A stretch of DNA of 64,000 bases from Dyella solisilvae (GTDB taxonomy: Bacteria > Pseudomonadota > Gammaproteobacteria > Xanthomonadales > Rhodanobacteraceae), in assembly GCF_003351225.1 (NCBI RefSeq), contig NZ_QQSY01000001.1, forward strand, positions 1,120,124 to 1,184,123, read 5' to 3'. The notes below the pieces were generated by a model that searched no databases, had not been told where the DNA came from, and saw nothing but the letters and a program-made list of their open reading frames with translations. Positions 17,311 through 25,334 of this stretch are shown here, piece by piece. A program made the position numbers and the translations under genes. Position 1 is the first letter of the stretch. The number at the start of each line of letters is the position of its first letter.

Positions 17311-17599
17311 AGGGTTCCTGGGTGCTGCGAAAACGTTGACGGTAAGAGGCCCCATGGTCCAGCGCAAGTCGCCCGCACCATCCTCACAGCGAAATGCCAC
17401 CCGGATTAACGCTCTAAGTGCCAATTCCACCAGGCGGTGGAGCGGGGGCCAGGCTGAGCCGCGGCGCTCCGATCACCCCCAATTGGAAAAGCATCATGCG
17501 ACCCGGTAGGTATGCCCGTAGGGGACAGAAGGCCGGGGAGAGCCACAGGTGGTATGTTGCCCGGCGGATCGTTCCACCATATCCACCTCAGGGGACCCC

Positions 17600-18943
17600 A
17601 TGTGCAAAGTCTCAACCGCGGACCGGCCGTGGTACTGGCGTATCGCCTTGTTGGCCGTGACGCTATTCGCCCTGGGATTGCGCTGGGCCTATTCCATCCA
17701 CGCGGTCGTCGACAATCCCATCCGAGGGGACGCCGTTCAATACGTCTCCTACGCCTGGAACATGGCCCATCACGGGGCGTTTTCCATGAGCCTGCCCGGT
17801 AGCGCGAAGATCGTGCCAGACAGTTTCCGCGATCCCGGCTATCCGAGCGTGCTTGCCTGCGTCATGCTGGTTTTCGACGAGCTTGGTCCGTGGTACCGAT
17901 CCGTTTTGCTATTGCAGGGACTGCTGGGCGCGCTGACTGTGACGCTACTGACTGCCTCCGTACGGCCGTGGCTTGGTGCCAAATGGAGCCTGGTCGCCGG
18001 GCTACTGATGGCGATCTGGCCGCACAGCATCACCATAACGGGCTTCCTGCTCTCCGAAACGGCGACCGCTTTCTGGGTGGCTTTGGCGTTCTTCCTACTG
18101 CACAGGGCCAACGTGCGCAGCGGGCTATTTCCCATGGCCTTCAGCGGAATCGCCTTCAGCCTCGCCGCACTGACCAATGCCGTGCTCATTCCATTTGCTA
18201 CGCTTTTGGCCTTGATCCTGTGGTGGAACAAGAGCTGCACGAGCAAGCTGGCTTTCGTACTGGCTCTTTCGTCTTTGCTGTTGCCTGCGGCGTGGAGTGC
18301 ACGCAGTGTCCAACTCCCCACGACAGACAGCTCATCAGGGCGTGCTCTGTTGAATGCCGTGCAAGGGTCTTGGCCCGAATATCACGCCAGTTACATCCCC
18401 AGCGTCATGGGCGATCCGGGCGCCAAGCAGATCCAGGCGGACATTTGGCACGAGTACGAAGTGCTGAGGACTTCGCCAGCCATCGGCATGCAGATGGTCT
18501 CAGAGAGGATGGGGCAACATCCTTGGCGCTATGCGGCCTGGTACGCGAGCAAGCCTGCACTCCTGTGGGATTGGAGTATTCGCATGGGCATAGGCAGCAT
18601 CTACGTCTATTCGACATCGCACTCCATTCTCGACGAACAGCCGATCCTTCGGGCGACGGTCACCATATGCCGCATGCTCAATCCTTTGATCATGGCACTG
18701 GCGCTGGTAGGCCTCGTGCTGACTTGGAGGGGCCGCCGAGAATCCCCCATGATGCCCATAGCCTTCGCCGCGCTTGCCGCCTATGTCACCGTGATCTACT
18801 CGCTGCTTCAGGCAGAGCCCCGCTACGCCATTCCATTCAGATGCGTCGAACTCATCTTGGCCGTTGAAGCCATTCGATGCGCCGCTCGATGGCGCGCCAC
18901 CTGGAGGCAACCCTCCTCGCCCACGGCAGACTCGATCGCTTGA
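17600..18943 (+). CDS. GT-C fold membrane glycosyltransferase (ArnT/PMT-like)
   Basis: Polytopic membrane protein of 447 aa with about ten to eleven helices. The first periplasmic loop has the acidic motif NPIRGDAVQY and the FRDPGYPS signature typical of polyprenyl-phosphate-sugar-dependent GT-C enzymes (PF13231-like). These transfer a sugar from a lipid carrier to an acceptor on the periplasmic side. ATG 17600 has AGGGGA upstream. Its location between pilA1 and pilA2 suggests a role in pilin or surface-glycan modification (inference). GC content drops from this gene onward compared with the left part of the window. Confidence 0.8.
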   Translation: MCKVSTADRPWYWRIALLAVTLFALGLRWAYSIHAVVDNPIRGDAVQYVSYAWNMAHHGAFSMSLPGSAKIVPDSFRDPGYPSVLACVMLVFDELGPWYRSVLLLQGLLGALTVTLLTASVRPWLGAKWSLVAGLLMAIWPHSITITGFLLSETATAFWVALAFFLLHRANVRSGLFPMAFSGIAFSLAALTNAVLIPFATLLALILWWNKSCTSKLAFVLALSSLLLPAAWSARSVQLPTTDSSSGRALLNAVQGSWPEYHASYIPSVMGDPGAKQIQADIWHEYEVLRTSPAIGMQMVSERMGQHPWRYAAWYASKPALLWDWSIRMGIGSIYVYSTSHSILDEQPILRATVTICRMLNPLIMALALVGLVLTWRGRRESPMMPIAFAALAAYVTVIYSLLQAEPRYAIPFRCVELILAVEAIRCAARWRATWRQPSSPTADSIA

Positions 18944-19207
18944 CTCGATGGCGGCTCTTTGGGCACCCGCGGCACGACTTTGCCTTCCCGCCGAAGGTGA
19001 CCCTACAGAGCACATCGCGATCCACCTCACAGCTCAACATGACATTTAAGGTCACATTGTGACGAACAATGACACGCCCCTTTAGACAAGCTATTTCTGC
19101 ATGTCCATTCAGTACGTCATCGAATTGCCCGATCCCGTGACAGTGTGCACAATCTAAGTGCCTACAGACCGCCGACATCACGGTAGGCAATCACCTACGA
19201 TATGACC
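18944..19207. other. Upstream control region of pilA2
   Basis: No gene is seen. The region has a perfect inverted repeat GTCAC-att-GTGAC at 19051-19063, several TGACA/TGTCA words (about 19040, 19070, 19138) and the 11-mer GCCTACAGACC (19160-19170) shared with the pilA1 upstream region. These are candidate PilR or other activator sites. Confidence 0.4.
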
Positions 19208-19223
19208 CGGCACGTAATGTGCT
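19208..19223 (+). promoter_or_regulatory. Sigma-54 promoter of pilA2
   Basis: CGGCACGTAATGTGCT fits TGGCACG-N4-TTGCW with the conserved GG and GC ten bases apart; two positions differ. The distance to the pilin ATG (about 120 bases) equals that of pilA1. Confidence 0.75.
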
Positions 19224-19240
19224 GTGAGAGCCAAGAGCTT

Positions 19241-19301
19241 CCTGGTCGTTCCAGACCGCTATCAGGGGGTCCGTTCCCGCCTAGGGGGAATCGGGACCGG
19301 G
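19241..19301 (+). promoter_or_regulatory. Structured 5' leader of pilA2 mRNA
   Basis: CCTGGT (19241-19246) can pair with ACCGGG (19296-19301), enclosing TTCCC (19274) / GGGAA (19286). This matches the pilA1 leader in order and spacing, including the shared 12-mer CCTGGTCGTTCC. An alternative stem GGTCC/GGACC extends the inner hairpin. Confidence 0.5.
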
Positions 19302-19344
19302 GCTCAGGGGGCAATACCGGTTAGCTAACTAAAGAGGAACCACC

Positions 19345-19788
19345 ATGAAGAACGTGCAGAAGGGCTTTACCCTGATCGAACTGATGATCGTGGTTGCGAT
19401 CATCGCGATCCTGGCGGCCATCGCCATCCCGCAGTACCAGAACTACATCACCAAGTCGCAGTTCTCCGAATCGCAGACCATTGCCGATGGTCTGAAGACG
19501 CCGATCGTGGAGTACTTCAACCAGACTGGTAATTGCCCCACCGCCGGCCAGGGCAGCCTGGCTTCGGCCGACGCGAGCTATACGGGCAAGTACGTCCTGT
19601 CGGCCGCCGCGGGCGGCACCGCCCCCAGCTGCACGATTCTCGTGACATTCAAGGCGCAGGGTTCGGTCTCCACTCCGCTGGGCGGCCAGACGGTCACCTT
19701 CACGGGTACCAACAACGGCGGCTCCTTCTCCTGGACCTGCACAGCCACCGGCATTGGCAACCAGTACAAGCCGACCGTCTGCCAGTAA
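19345..19788 (+). CDS. pilA: Type IV major pilin PilA2
   Basis: Type IVa pilin of 147 aa with leader MKNVQKG^[13 protein letters not shown], Glu5 and Pro22. The C-terminal disulfide loop runs from WTC to TVC. It shares almost its whole N-terminal helix with PilA1, at DNA level too, but has a different globular head. It has its own sigma-54 promoter, a leader with AGAGGAACC as ribosome-binding site, and its own terminator. This head is closer to PilA3 (ADGLKT.I.EY..QTG.CP in both). Two major-type pilins in one genome could give subunit switching or different glycoforms. Confidence 0.95.
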   Translation: MKNVQKGFTLIELMIVVAIIAILAAIAIPQYQNYITKSQFSESQTIADGLKTPIVEYFNQTGNCPTAGQGSLASADASYTGKYVLSAAAGGTAPSCTILVTFKAQGSVSTPLGGQTVTFTGTNNGGSFSWTCTATGIGNQYKPTVCQ

Positions 19789-19812
19789 ACGGCAACCGAC
19801 CAGGCACCCGGA

Positions 19813-19841
19813 AAGCCCCTCCATGTGAGGGGCTTTTTTTT
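19813..19841 (+). terminator. Rho-independent terminator after pilA2
   Basis: GCCCCTC-catgt-GAGGGGC stem followed by eight T residues, 25 bases behind the pilA2 stop codon. Confidence 0.9.
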
Positions 19842-19871
19842 ACAGTGTTGCGCAGGTTCAGTAACCGCCCC

Positions 19872-19887
19872 TGGCTCGCCACTTGCT
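19872..19887 (+). promoter_or_regulatory. Sigma-54 promoter of pilA3 and the following glycosyltransferase operon
   Basis: TGGCTCGCCACTTGCT matches the RpoN consensus TGGCACG-N4-TTGCW at every position but one (A to T), the best match of the three pilin promoters. It lies 33 bases before the pilA3 ATG, so this mRNA lacks the long leader of the other two pilin genes. Confidence 0.78.
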
Positions 19888-19920
19888 TCGCATCGCAGCG
19901 TCATCAGGGGGCATTCCAAC

Positions 19921-20355
19921 ATGAAACATGAGCACGGCTTTACATTGATCGAAATGATGATCGTGGTAGCGATAATCGCCGTTCTATCCAGCATCGCTAT
20001 CTCCGTGTACGGCAGTTCGACTGGCAAGGCCCAATTGGCTGAGGCCTTCACTCTCGCGGATGGCCTGAAAACAAATATTGCCGAATACCACACCCAAACC
20101 GGAAGCTGCCCAGTGCCCGGAGCAAACGGGCTTCCCGCAGCCGCTAGCTATAGCGGCAAATACGTGGCCAGCGTCAATATCGCCGCAGGGGGGGCCGGCT
20201 GTGTGATTACGGCCCTCATGCGGAGCCACACCGTGGCGCCCAGGCTGCAAGGCAAAGAGGTCACGCTCACTATGATCGGAAGCATGGGCGGCGCCATAGA
20301 ATGGCAGTGCAGCAGCGATGCGGACGCCGCTTACCTTCCTCAAAGCTGCAAGTAG
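19921..20355 (+). CDS. Third type IV pilin-like protein PilA3
   Basis: Pilin of 144 aa with leader MKHEHG^FTLIEMMIVVAII and Glu5. Pro22 of the N-terminal helix is replaced by Ser (IAISVYGSS), and the disulfide loop is WQC to QSC. The head resembles PilA2. No terminator is seen between it and the two GT-C genes, which follow at gaps of 58 and 26 bases, so pilin and transferases are probably one transcript. It could be a variant or minor pilin, or the dedicated substrate of those transferases. The ATG at 19921 begins the canonical leader peptide. Confidence 0.9.
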   Translation: MKHEHGFTLIEMMIVVAIIAVLSSIAISVYGSSTGKAQLAEAFTLADGLKTNIAEYHTQTGSCPVPGANGLPAAASYSGKYVASVNIAAGGAGCVITALMRSHTVAPRLQGKEVTLTMIGSMGGAIEWQCSSDADAAYLPQSCK

Positions 20356-20413
20356 CCCTTGCCGGGCCCAGCGGCATACCCGCCGCGCCCCCTTCGATGA
20401 CCCGGAATTTTTG

Positions 20414-22393
20414 ATGCCAGCCCGAACACGTGCCCTACTCGGGCTGACGATCACTCTGCTCGTCTGCGCCATGCTCTACTGGCCAGCCATGCATGGCTCG
20501 TTCCTGTTTGACGATTTTCCCAATCTGACAGCACTGACCAGCATCGACCATGTATCGAGCTGGCGTGACTTGGGCATTTTCCTGTCTCAGCCACGCAACT
20601 TCCCTGGCAGGCCCGTGGCCATGTTGAGCTTTCTGATGCAGAAAGCCTCCTGGCCCGATCATCCGCTGCACTTCCGCCTGATTAACGTGGGCATCCATCT
20701 GCTCAACGGCGTACTGGTGTTCGGATTGGTCCGGCGAGTCGCGCGCCATTGGCTGCCAAACCAAGTAACGCCTGATTTACTCCAAAACCGCGCAAATGTG
20801 GCCGCATGTTTGGCGGCCGCGGCTTGGCTGTTCAATCCGATCCAGCTCTCGGGCGTGGTGCTGGTAGTGCAGCGCATGACACTGCTGATGGCGATGTTCA
20901 TGCTGCTGGGGCTGCTGGGCTACACGAGGGGCCTGCTGGCGACAGAATGGCCAGCATGGCGACGCAGCATGTGGATGTTGCTCGGACTGGGTGCATGCAT
21001 GGGCCTCGCCTTCCTAAGCAAAGAAAACGGCGTCCTGTTGCCCGTATATGCGTTGGCGCTGGACGCCGCGCTATTTCGGGAGGACGTGCAACGCTTGCCC
21101 CGCACGCTGGCCTGGTTGCGGCGCCTGCTTATATGGCCTGTAGTGCTATTCGTGCTCGGCTACCTGCTCTGGACACTTCCCAACGAATGGGGGCACGCAA
21201 GCACACGCAATTTCACCGTAGACCAGCGCTTGTTGACCGAGCCGCGCATTTTGTTCGATTACCTCGGCAAGATCTTCCTGCCACGCTTCGGCCTATATGG
21301 CCTGTATCACGATGGTTATGTCGTGTCGCGGAACCTGTTTTCGCCATGGACCACGCTGCCTGCTCTGCTGGCGCTCATCGGAGCCCTGTCGGCCGCCCTG
21401 GCTGGCCGGCGCCGATGGCCGCTATTTGCGCTGGCAGTGCTTTGGTACCTCGGTGGTCAGTTGGTGGAGAGCACCACCGTGATGCTGGAGCTGTATTTCG
21501 AGCACCGCAACTACATGCCGCTGGTCGGCCCCGTGATGGCCTTGGCACTGAGCGTGGCGCGGCTGCCCCAGGGGCAAAGGCAACGCACGCTGTACTTGGT
21601 CGCCGGCCTCTGGTTGCTGGCCTGCTGCGTCACCACCGCCTTGAGCGCACGCGTGTACGCATCGGAGGACCGCCTGGCCTTGGTCTGGGCCAACTCTCAA
21701 CCGGACTCTACGCGTGCTCAGGTTTATCTCGTCGATCGGCTCTATAAGCATGGCCAGCCGGCCACCGCGCTGCAAGTGCTCGAAAAGGCCATTCAACTAC
21801 GCCCGAACAACATCTCGCTGGCCGAAGATCGCGTTCTGCTCAAATGCGTACAAGGCGACCTCGCGCAGGCTGATCTGGACAAGCTGAATACACTCCTTCG
21901 CACCGCTGTTTTCGACCAGGGCGGATGGGAGAATATCGAAATACTGCGCACGATCGCGACCCAAGGGGCGTGCCCTGAGCTCACGCCCAAGGCTTGGCTG
22001 GGCCTTGCTGATGCACAGCTATCCAACCCGGCATACGCTAATAATGGCTTGGCATCTGGCTTCCTGCACTACCAGAAACACTACTGGGCAGTCAGCCAGG
22101 GGAACTTGGGCACGGCCATCCACGAACTCGAGCTCACTTACCAGAACGACCCGGACGCCAATATTCCGCGGCTGGAGGCCAAATACCTCGTCAGCGCCCA
22201 GCTGTACGACCAAGCCATCGATGTATTGCGCAACACCGACTACAGCCGCCTGCCACTATTGCGTCGCCTGCTCGTGGACGATCGCGCCATCAACAAGGCC
22301 GACATTGGCGAAATCTACAGAATGCGCAAGAACTCGCGCGACGCCGCCGGAAAGCCGAGTAGTCTGATTGTGGGGCCCTATGCGCCACAATAG
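20414..22393 (+). CDS. TMTC/PMT-like GT-C membrane glycosyltransferase with TPR tail
   Basis: Membrane protein of about 659 aa. After the first helix comes the acidic loop FLFDDFPNL, then GRPVAMLSF and FRLINVGIHLLNGVLVFGL, the signature of TMTC/O-mannosyltransferase-like GT-C proteins. About ten helices are followed by a soluble periplasmic tail from about residue 425 with TPR-like repeats (DRLYKHGQPATALQVLEKA). The family transfers lipid-carried sugars to proteins. Co-transcription with pilA3 makes pilin a plausible acceptor, much as TfpW is linked to group IV pilin in Pseudomonas aeruginosa. ATG 20414 has only a weak GGAA upstream. Confidence 0.82.
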   Translation: MPARTRALLGLTITLLVCAMLYWPAMHGSFLFDDFPNLTALTSIDHVSSWRDLGIFLSQPRNFPGRPVAMLSFLMQKASWPDHPLHFRLINVGIHLLNGVLVFGLVRRVARHWLPNQVTPDLLQNRANVAACLAAAAWLFNPIQLSGVVLVVQRMTLLMAMFMLLGLLGYTRGLLATEWPAWRRSMWMLLGLGACMGLAFLSKENGVLLPVYALALDAALFREDVQRLPRTLAWLRRLLIWPVVLFVLGYLLWTLPNEWGHASTRNFTVDQRLLTEPRILFDYLGKIFLPRFGLYGLYHDGYVVSRNLFSPWTTLPALLALIGALSAALAGRRRWPLFALAVLWYLGGQLVESTTVMLELYFEHRNYMPLVGPVMALALSVARLPQGQRQRTLYLVAGLWLLACCVTTALSARVYASEDRLALVWANSQPDSTRAQVYLVDRLYKHGQPATALQVLEKAIQLRPNNISLAEDRVLLKCVQGDLAQADLDKLNTLLRTAVFDQGGWENIEILRTIATQGACPELTPKAWLGLADAQLSNPAYANNGLASGFLHYQKHYWAVSQGNLGTAIHELELTYQNDPDANIPRLEAKYLVSAQLYDQAIDVLRNTDYSRLPLLRRLLVDDRAINKADIGEIYRMRKNSRDAAGKPSSLIVGPYAPQ

Positions 22394-22419
22394 CCACCTC
22401 AACCCCTGCCTTCGATGAA

Positions 22420-24450
22420 ATGAGCCCCGCCCGGAAAACTCACGCTGAGCGCTGGCTTCTGCCAATATCGCTGCTCATTGTCACAGTTGTCTATCGGCCC
22501 GGCCTCCAAGGTTCCTGGCTGTTCGACGACCACCCCAACATCGTGGACAACCCCGGTGTGCAACCGCATGGGGTAAGCGTAGCGGCCCTGGTGCGTGCCG
22601 CACTCTCTTCGCCGGCCAGCGATTTCAAGCGACCACTGGCTTCGCTCAGCTTTGCCGCGAACTATCTCGCTGGCGGCCTGGATCCATTCGGCTGGAAGCT
22701 GGTGAACCTGATCATTCACTTGTTGAACGGCGTCCTAGTCTTCATCCTTACGCGACGTTTGCTTGCAGCCGTAGGCAAAACCTCAACCGCTTCCGACCAC
22801 TACATGCGGGGCGCACCCGAAGACAATCGTGCTTCGGTGATTGCAGCACTGACCGCCACTGGCTGGATGCTGCTGCCGATTAACCTCACCAGTGTGCTGT
22901 ACGTGGTGCAGCGCGAGGAGAGCATGGCCAACATGTTCGTCCTGCTAGGACTGGTAGGTTATGTGGCAGGAAGGCAATGGATGTTGCGACGCGATGGCGC
23001 TGTAGCCCATCCCGCCACTGCACGCAACGGGTCGTCGGATTGGAGCGGTTTCTGGCTTTGCGCCGCGAGCGTCACTTTGGCCGCCGCCGTCGGCTTGCTT
23101 GCCAAGGAAACGGCAGCGATGCTGCCCCTGTATACGTTCGTTATCGAATGGATCTTGTTCCGCTTCAGGCGCACGCAGCGCTCTGCGGAAGCGTCAGATC
23201 CGCGCATCGCGGCCCTGTTCGTCCTTGTACTGTTGCTTCCCTTGATCGCCGGCCTCTTCTGGAAAGTGCCACAGGTACTTGATTCTTCCGCCTGGGCTAC
23301 GCGCGAATTCACACTCGGCCAGAGACTGCTGAGTGAGGCGCGCGTCCTTTGCGACTACCTCGCATGGACACTGTTGCCAACTCACCATGCACTGTCGTTC
23401 TACCACGACAACTTCCGTATCTCGACCGGATTGCTGTCGCCGTGGAGCACCTTGGCGAGCCTGTTGGTCCTTGCATTACTTGTCGCTCTCATGTTTCAAC
23501 TCCGCCAGCGGCAACCTCTGGTTGCCCTGGGCATTGCCTTGTTCCTGGGCGGTCAGTTGCTGACCGGCACCATCTTGCAGTTGGAGCTGGTGTACGAACA
23601 CCGAAATTATTTCGCCAGTTTCGGTGTGTTACTGGCAGTCGTACCTTGGCTGGTGGAGGCAAGGGGCGGCTCGACGACACGGACATGGCTGCAGCGTGCG
23701 GTACTTGCCAGCCTGATGCTGTGGTGGACAGCTCTCACCGCCCTCACCGTACAGGCCTGGAGCGACCCTCTACGCCTTGCGCTAGAGCTGGCCGACCGAG
23801 CGCCTGACTCGCCACGCGCGCAATACGAATTGGGACGCACGTACATCATCTATTCGCACTACGATCCCGCCTCGCCGTATACCCAACTGGCCTATCCCCC
23901 CTTGGAACGAGCCGCCAGCCTGCCCGAATCGTCGATCCTTCCCCAGCAAGCCATGATCTTCATGAACTCGCGCATGGGGCTGCCACTGAAGGCCGATTGG
24001 TGGGATAGCATGATCGCCAAGCTGAAGGCCCGGAAGCCCGGCGTCCAGGACGAAAGTTCGCTCGCTTCGCTGGCGCAGTGCGCCCAGGATCGTTCCTGCT
24101 CCCTGCCCACGGATCGCATGGTGCAAGCATTCGAGGCGGCGCTCTCACATCCGGCCCCCAGCGCCAGGTTGCAGGCCACCTATGGCAACTATGCGTGGAA
24201 CGTGCAGGGCAACCATGCGCTCGGCCTGAGCATGATCGAAGGCGCCGTGAACACCGCGCCCGATGAACCTGCCTACCGAGTCACACTGGTACGTATGCTT
24301 GCATCCACTGGAAATGACGCACAGGCGCGCGCCGCATTGGCACAGTTGCAAGCCATGAATTACGGTGGGCGACTGGACACGACGATCCAGTCCCTGCAAG
24401 AGCTTCTTGACGAACGCTCGACTGCGGCCCCGATCGAGAGGCCGCGATAA
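22420..24450 (+). CDS. Second TMTC/PMT-like GT-C membrane glycosyltransferase, tandem paralogue
   Basis: Membrane protein of 676 aa with the same plan as its neighbour: loop WLFDDHPNIVDNPG, then FKRPLASLSFAANYL and WKLVNLIIHLLNGVLVFIL, and a C-terminal TPR-like region (about residues 450-660). Shared motifs show a tandem duplication, but overall similarity is only moderate, so the duplication is old. The pair may differ in donor sugar or acceptor site. It starts 26 bases behind the previous stop; no strong ribosome-binding site is visible. Confidence 0.82.
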   Translation: MSPARKTHAERWLLPISLLIVTVVYRPGLQGSWLFDDHPNIVDNPGVQPHGVSVAALVRAALSSPASDFKRPLASLSFAANYLAGGLDPFGWKLVNLIIHLLNGVLVFILTRRLLAAVGKTSTASDHYMRGAPEDNRASVIAALTATGWMLLPINLTSVLYVVQREESMANMFVLLGLVGYVAGRQWMLRRDGAVAHPATARNGSSDWSGFWLCAASVTLAAAVGLLAKETAAMLPLYTFVIEWILFRFRRTQRSAEASDPRIAALFVLVLLLPLIAGLFWKVPQVLDSSAWATREFTLGQRLLSEARVLCDYLAWTLLPTHHALSFYHDNFRISTGLLSPWSTLASLLVLALLVALMFQLRQRQPLVALGIALFLGGQLLTGTILQLELVYEHRNYFASFGVLLAVVPWLVEARGGSTTRTWLQRAVLASLMLWWTALTALTVQAWSDPLRLALELADRAPDSPRAQYELGRTYIIYSHYDPASPYTQLAYPPLERAASLPESSILPQQAMIFMNSRMGLPLKADWWDSMIAKLKARKPGVQDESSLASLAQCAQDRSCSLPTDRMVQAFEAALSHPAPSARLQATYGNYAWNVQGNHALGLSMIEGAVNTAPDEPAYRVTLVRMLASTGNDAQARAALAQLQAMNYGGRLDTTIQSLQELLDERSTAAPIERPR

Positions 24451-24527
24451 AATTTACGATTGCATCCCAAAGCACCCGCATCAACGACAGCCACATTCCC
24501 ACCGCCAATCAGGACTTATCACGATTC

Positions 24528-25334
24528 ATGCGCTTCGCCTTCGGAAAAAACTGGCGTTCCTTCCTGTCCTTGCTCGATGATCAGCGAGTCGATCAATCGC
24601 GCCGCGCTATTTGCGAATTGCTGGGCCGAAACGATCTTCAGGGCTTGCGCGTACTCGACATCGGCTCTGGGAGCGGCTTGTCCAGCCTGGCCATGCACCA
24701 GCTCGGCGCTGAAGTGGTCGCGTTCGACTATGACCCCGACTCCGTCGCCTGCACCGAAGAGCTGCGTCGGCTTTACGGTCCCGGCGGCAAGCACTGGACT
24801 GTGATGCAAGGGTCCGTGCTCGATGCGCCATTCATGCAGTCGCTCGGAGAATTCGATCTGGTCTACTCATGGGGTGTACTGCATCACACCGGTGAGATGT
24901 GGAAGGCCATCGACCTTGCGCAAAAGTGCGTTGCCCCAGGCGGCACGCTGTTGATCGCACTGTACAACGACCAGGGCTGGCGCTCGCGTGTCTGGCACAC
25001 AGTCAAACGCTTCTATTGTAGTAGTCAATTCGGGCGCGGAATGGTTGTGGCCATCTTCTATCCGCTGTTTGCCACGTATGCGCTCTGGCAAGATGTTCGA
25101 CATTTGCATATGCCCGGCGCTCACGCACGTGATTACGTACGCAAGCGTGGCATGTCACTCTCTCACGACTGGCGGGATTGGCTTGGCGGATTTCCATTCG
25201 AGGTAGCAAAACCCGAAGATGTCGTGCAAGAGCTGGCCGAAGTCGGATTCGAATTGCAGCGCCAAACGCTTACCCGAGGGCTGGGCTGCAATGAGTTCGT
25301 TTTCACCAAGGGCGCAACGCCACATGGCAAGTAA
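24528..25334 (+). CDS. Class I SAM-dependent methyltransferase
   Basis: Protein of 268 aa with a Rossmann methyltransferase fold: motif I VLDIGSGSGLSSLA (near residue 43), acidic end of strand 2 AFDYDPDSV, and motif IV-like DLVYSWGVLHHTGEMW. The family is typical of sugar or lipid-carrier methylation in glycan loci. It lies in the operon behind the two GT-C genes and overlaps the next methyltransferase gene by 11 bases. The substrate is unknown; methylation of a pilin glycan or a capping reaction is inference. Confidence 0.85.
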   Translation: MRFAFGKNWRSFLSLLDDQRVDQSRRAICELLGRNDLQGLRVLDIGSGSGLSSLAMHQLGAEVVAFDYDPDSVACTEELRRLYGPGGKHWTVMQGSVLDAPFMQSLGEFDLVYSWGVLHHTGEMWKAIDLAQKCVAPGGTLLIALYNDQGWRSRVWHTVKRFYCSSQFGRGMVVAIFYPLFATYALWQDVRHLHMPGAHARDYVRKRGMSLSHDWRDWLGGFPFEVAKPEDVVQELAEVGFELQRQTLTRGLGCNEFVFTKGATPHGK

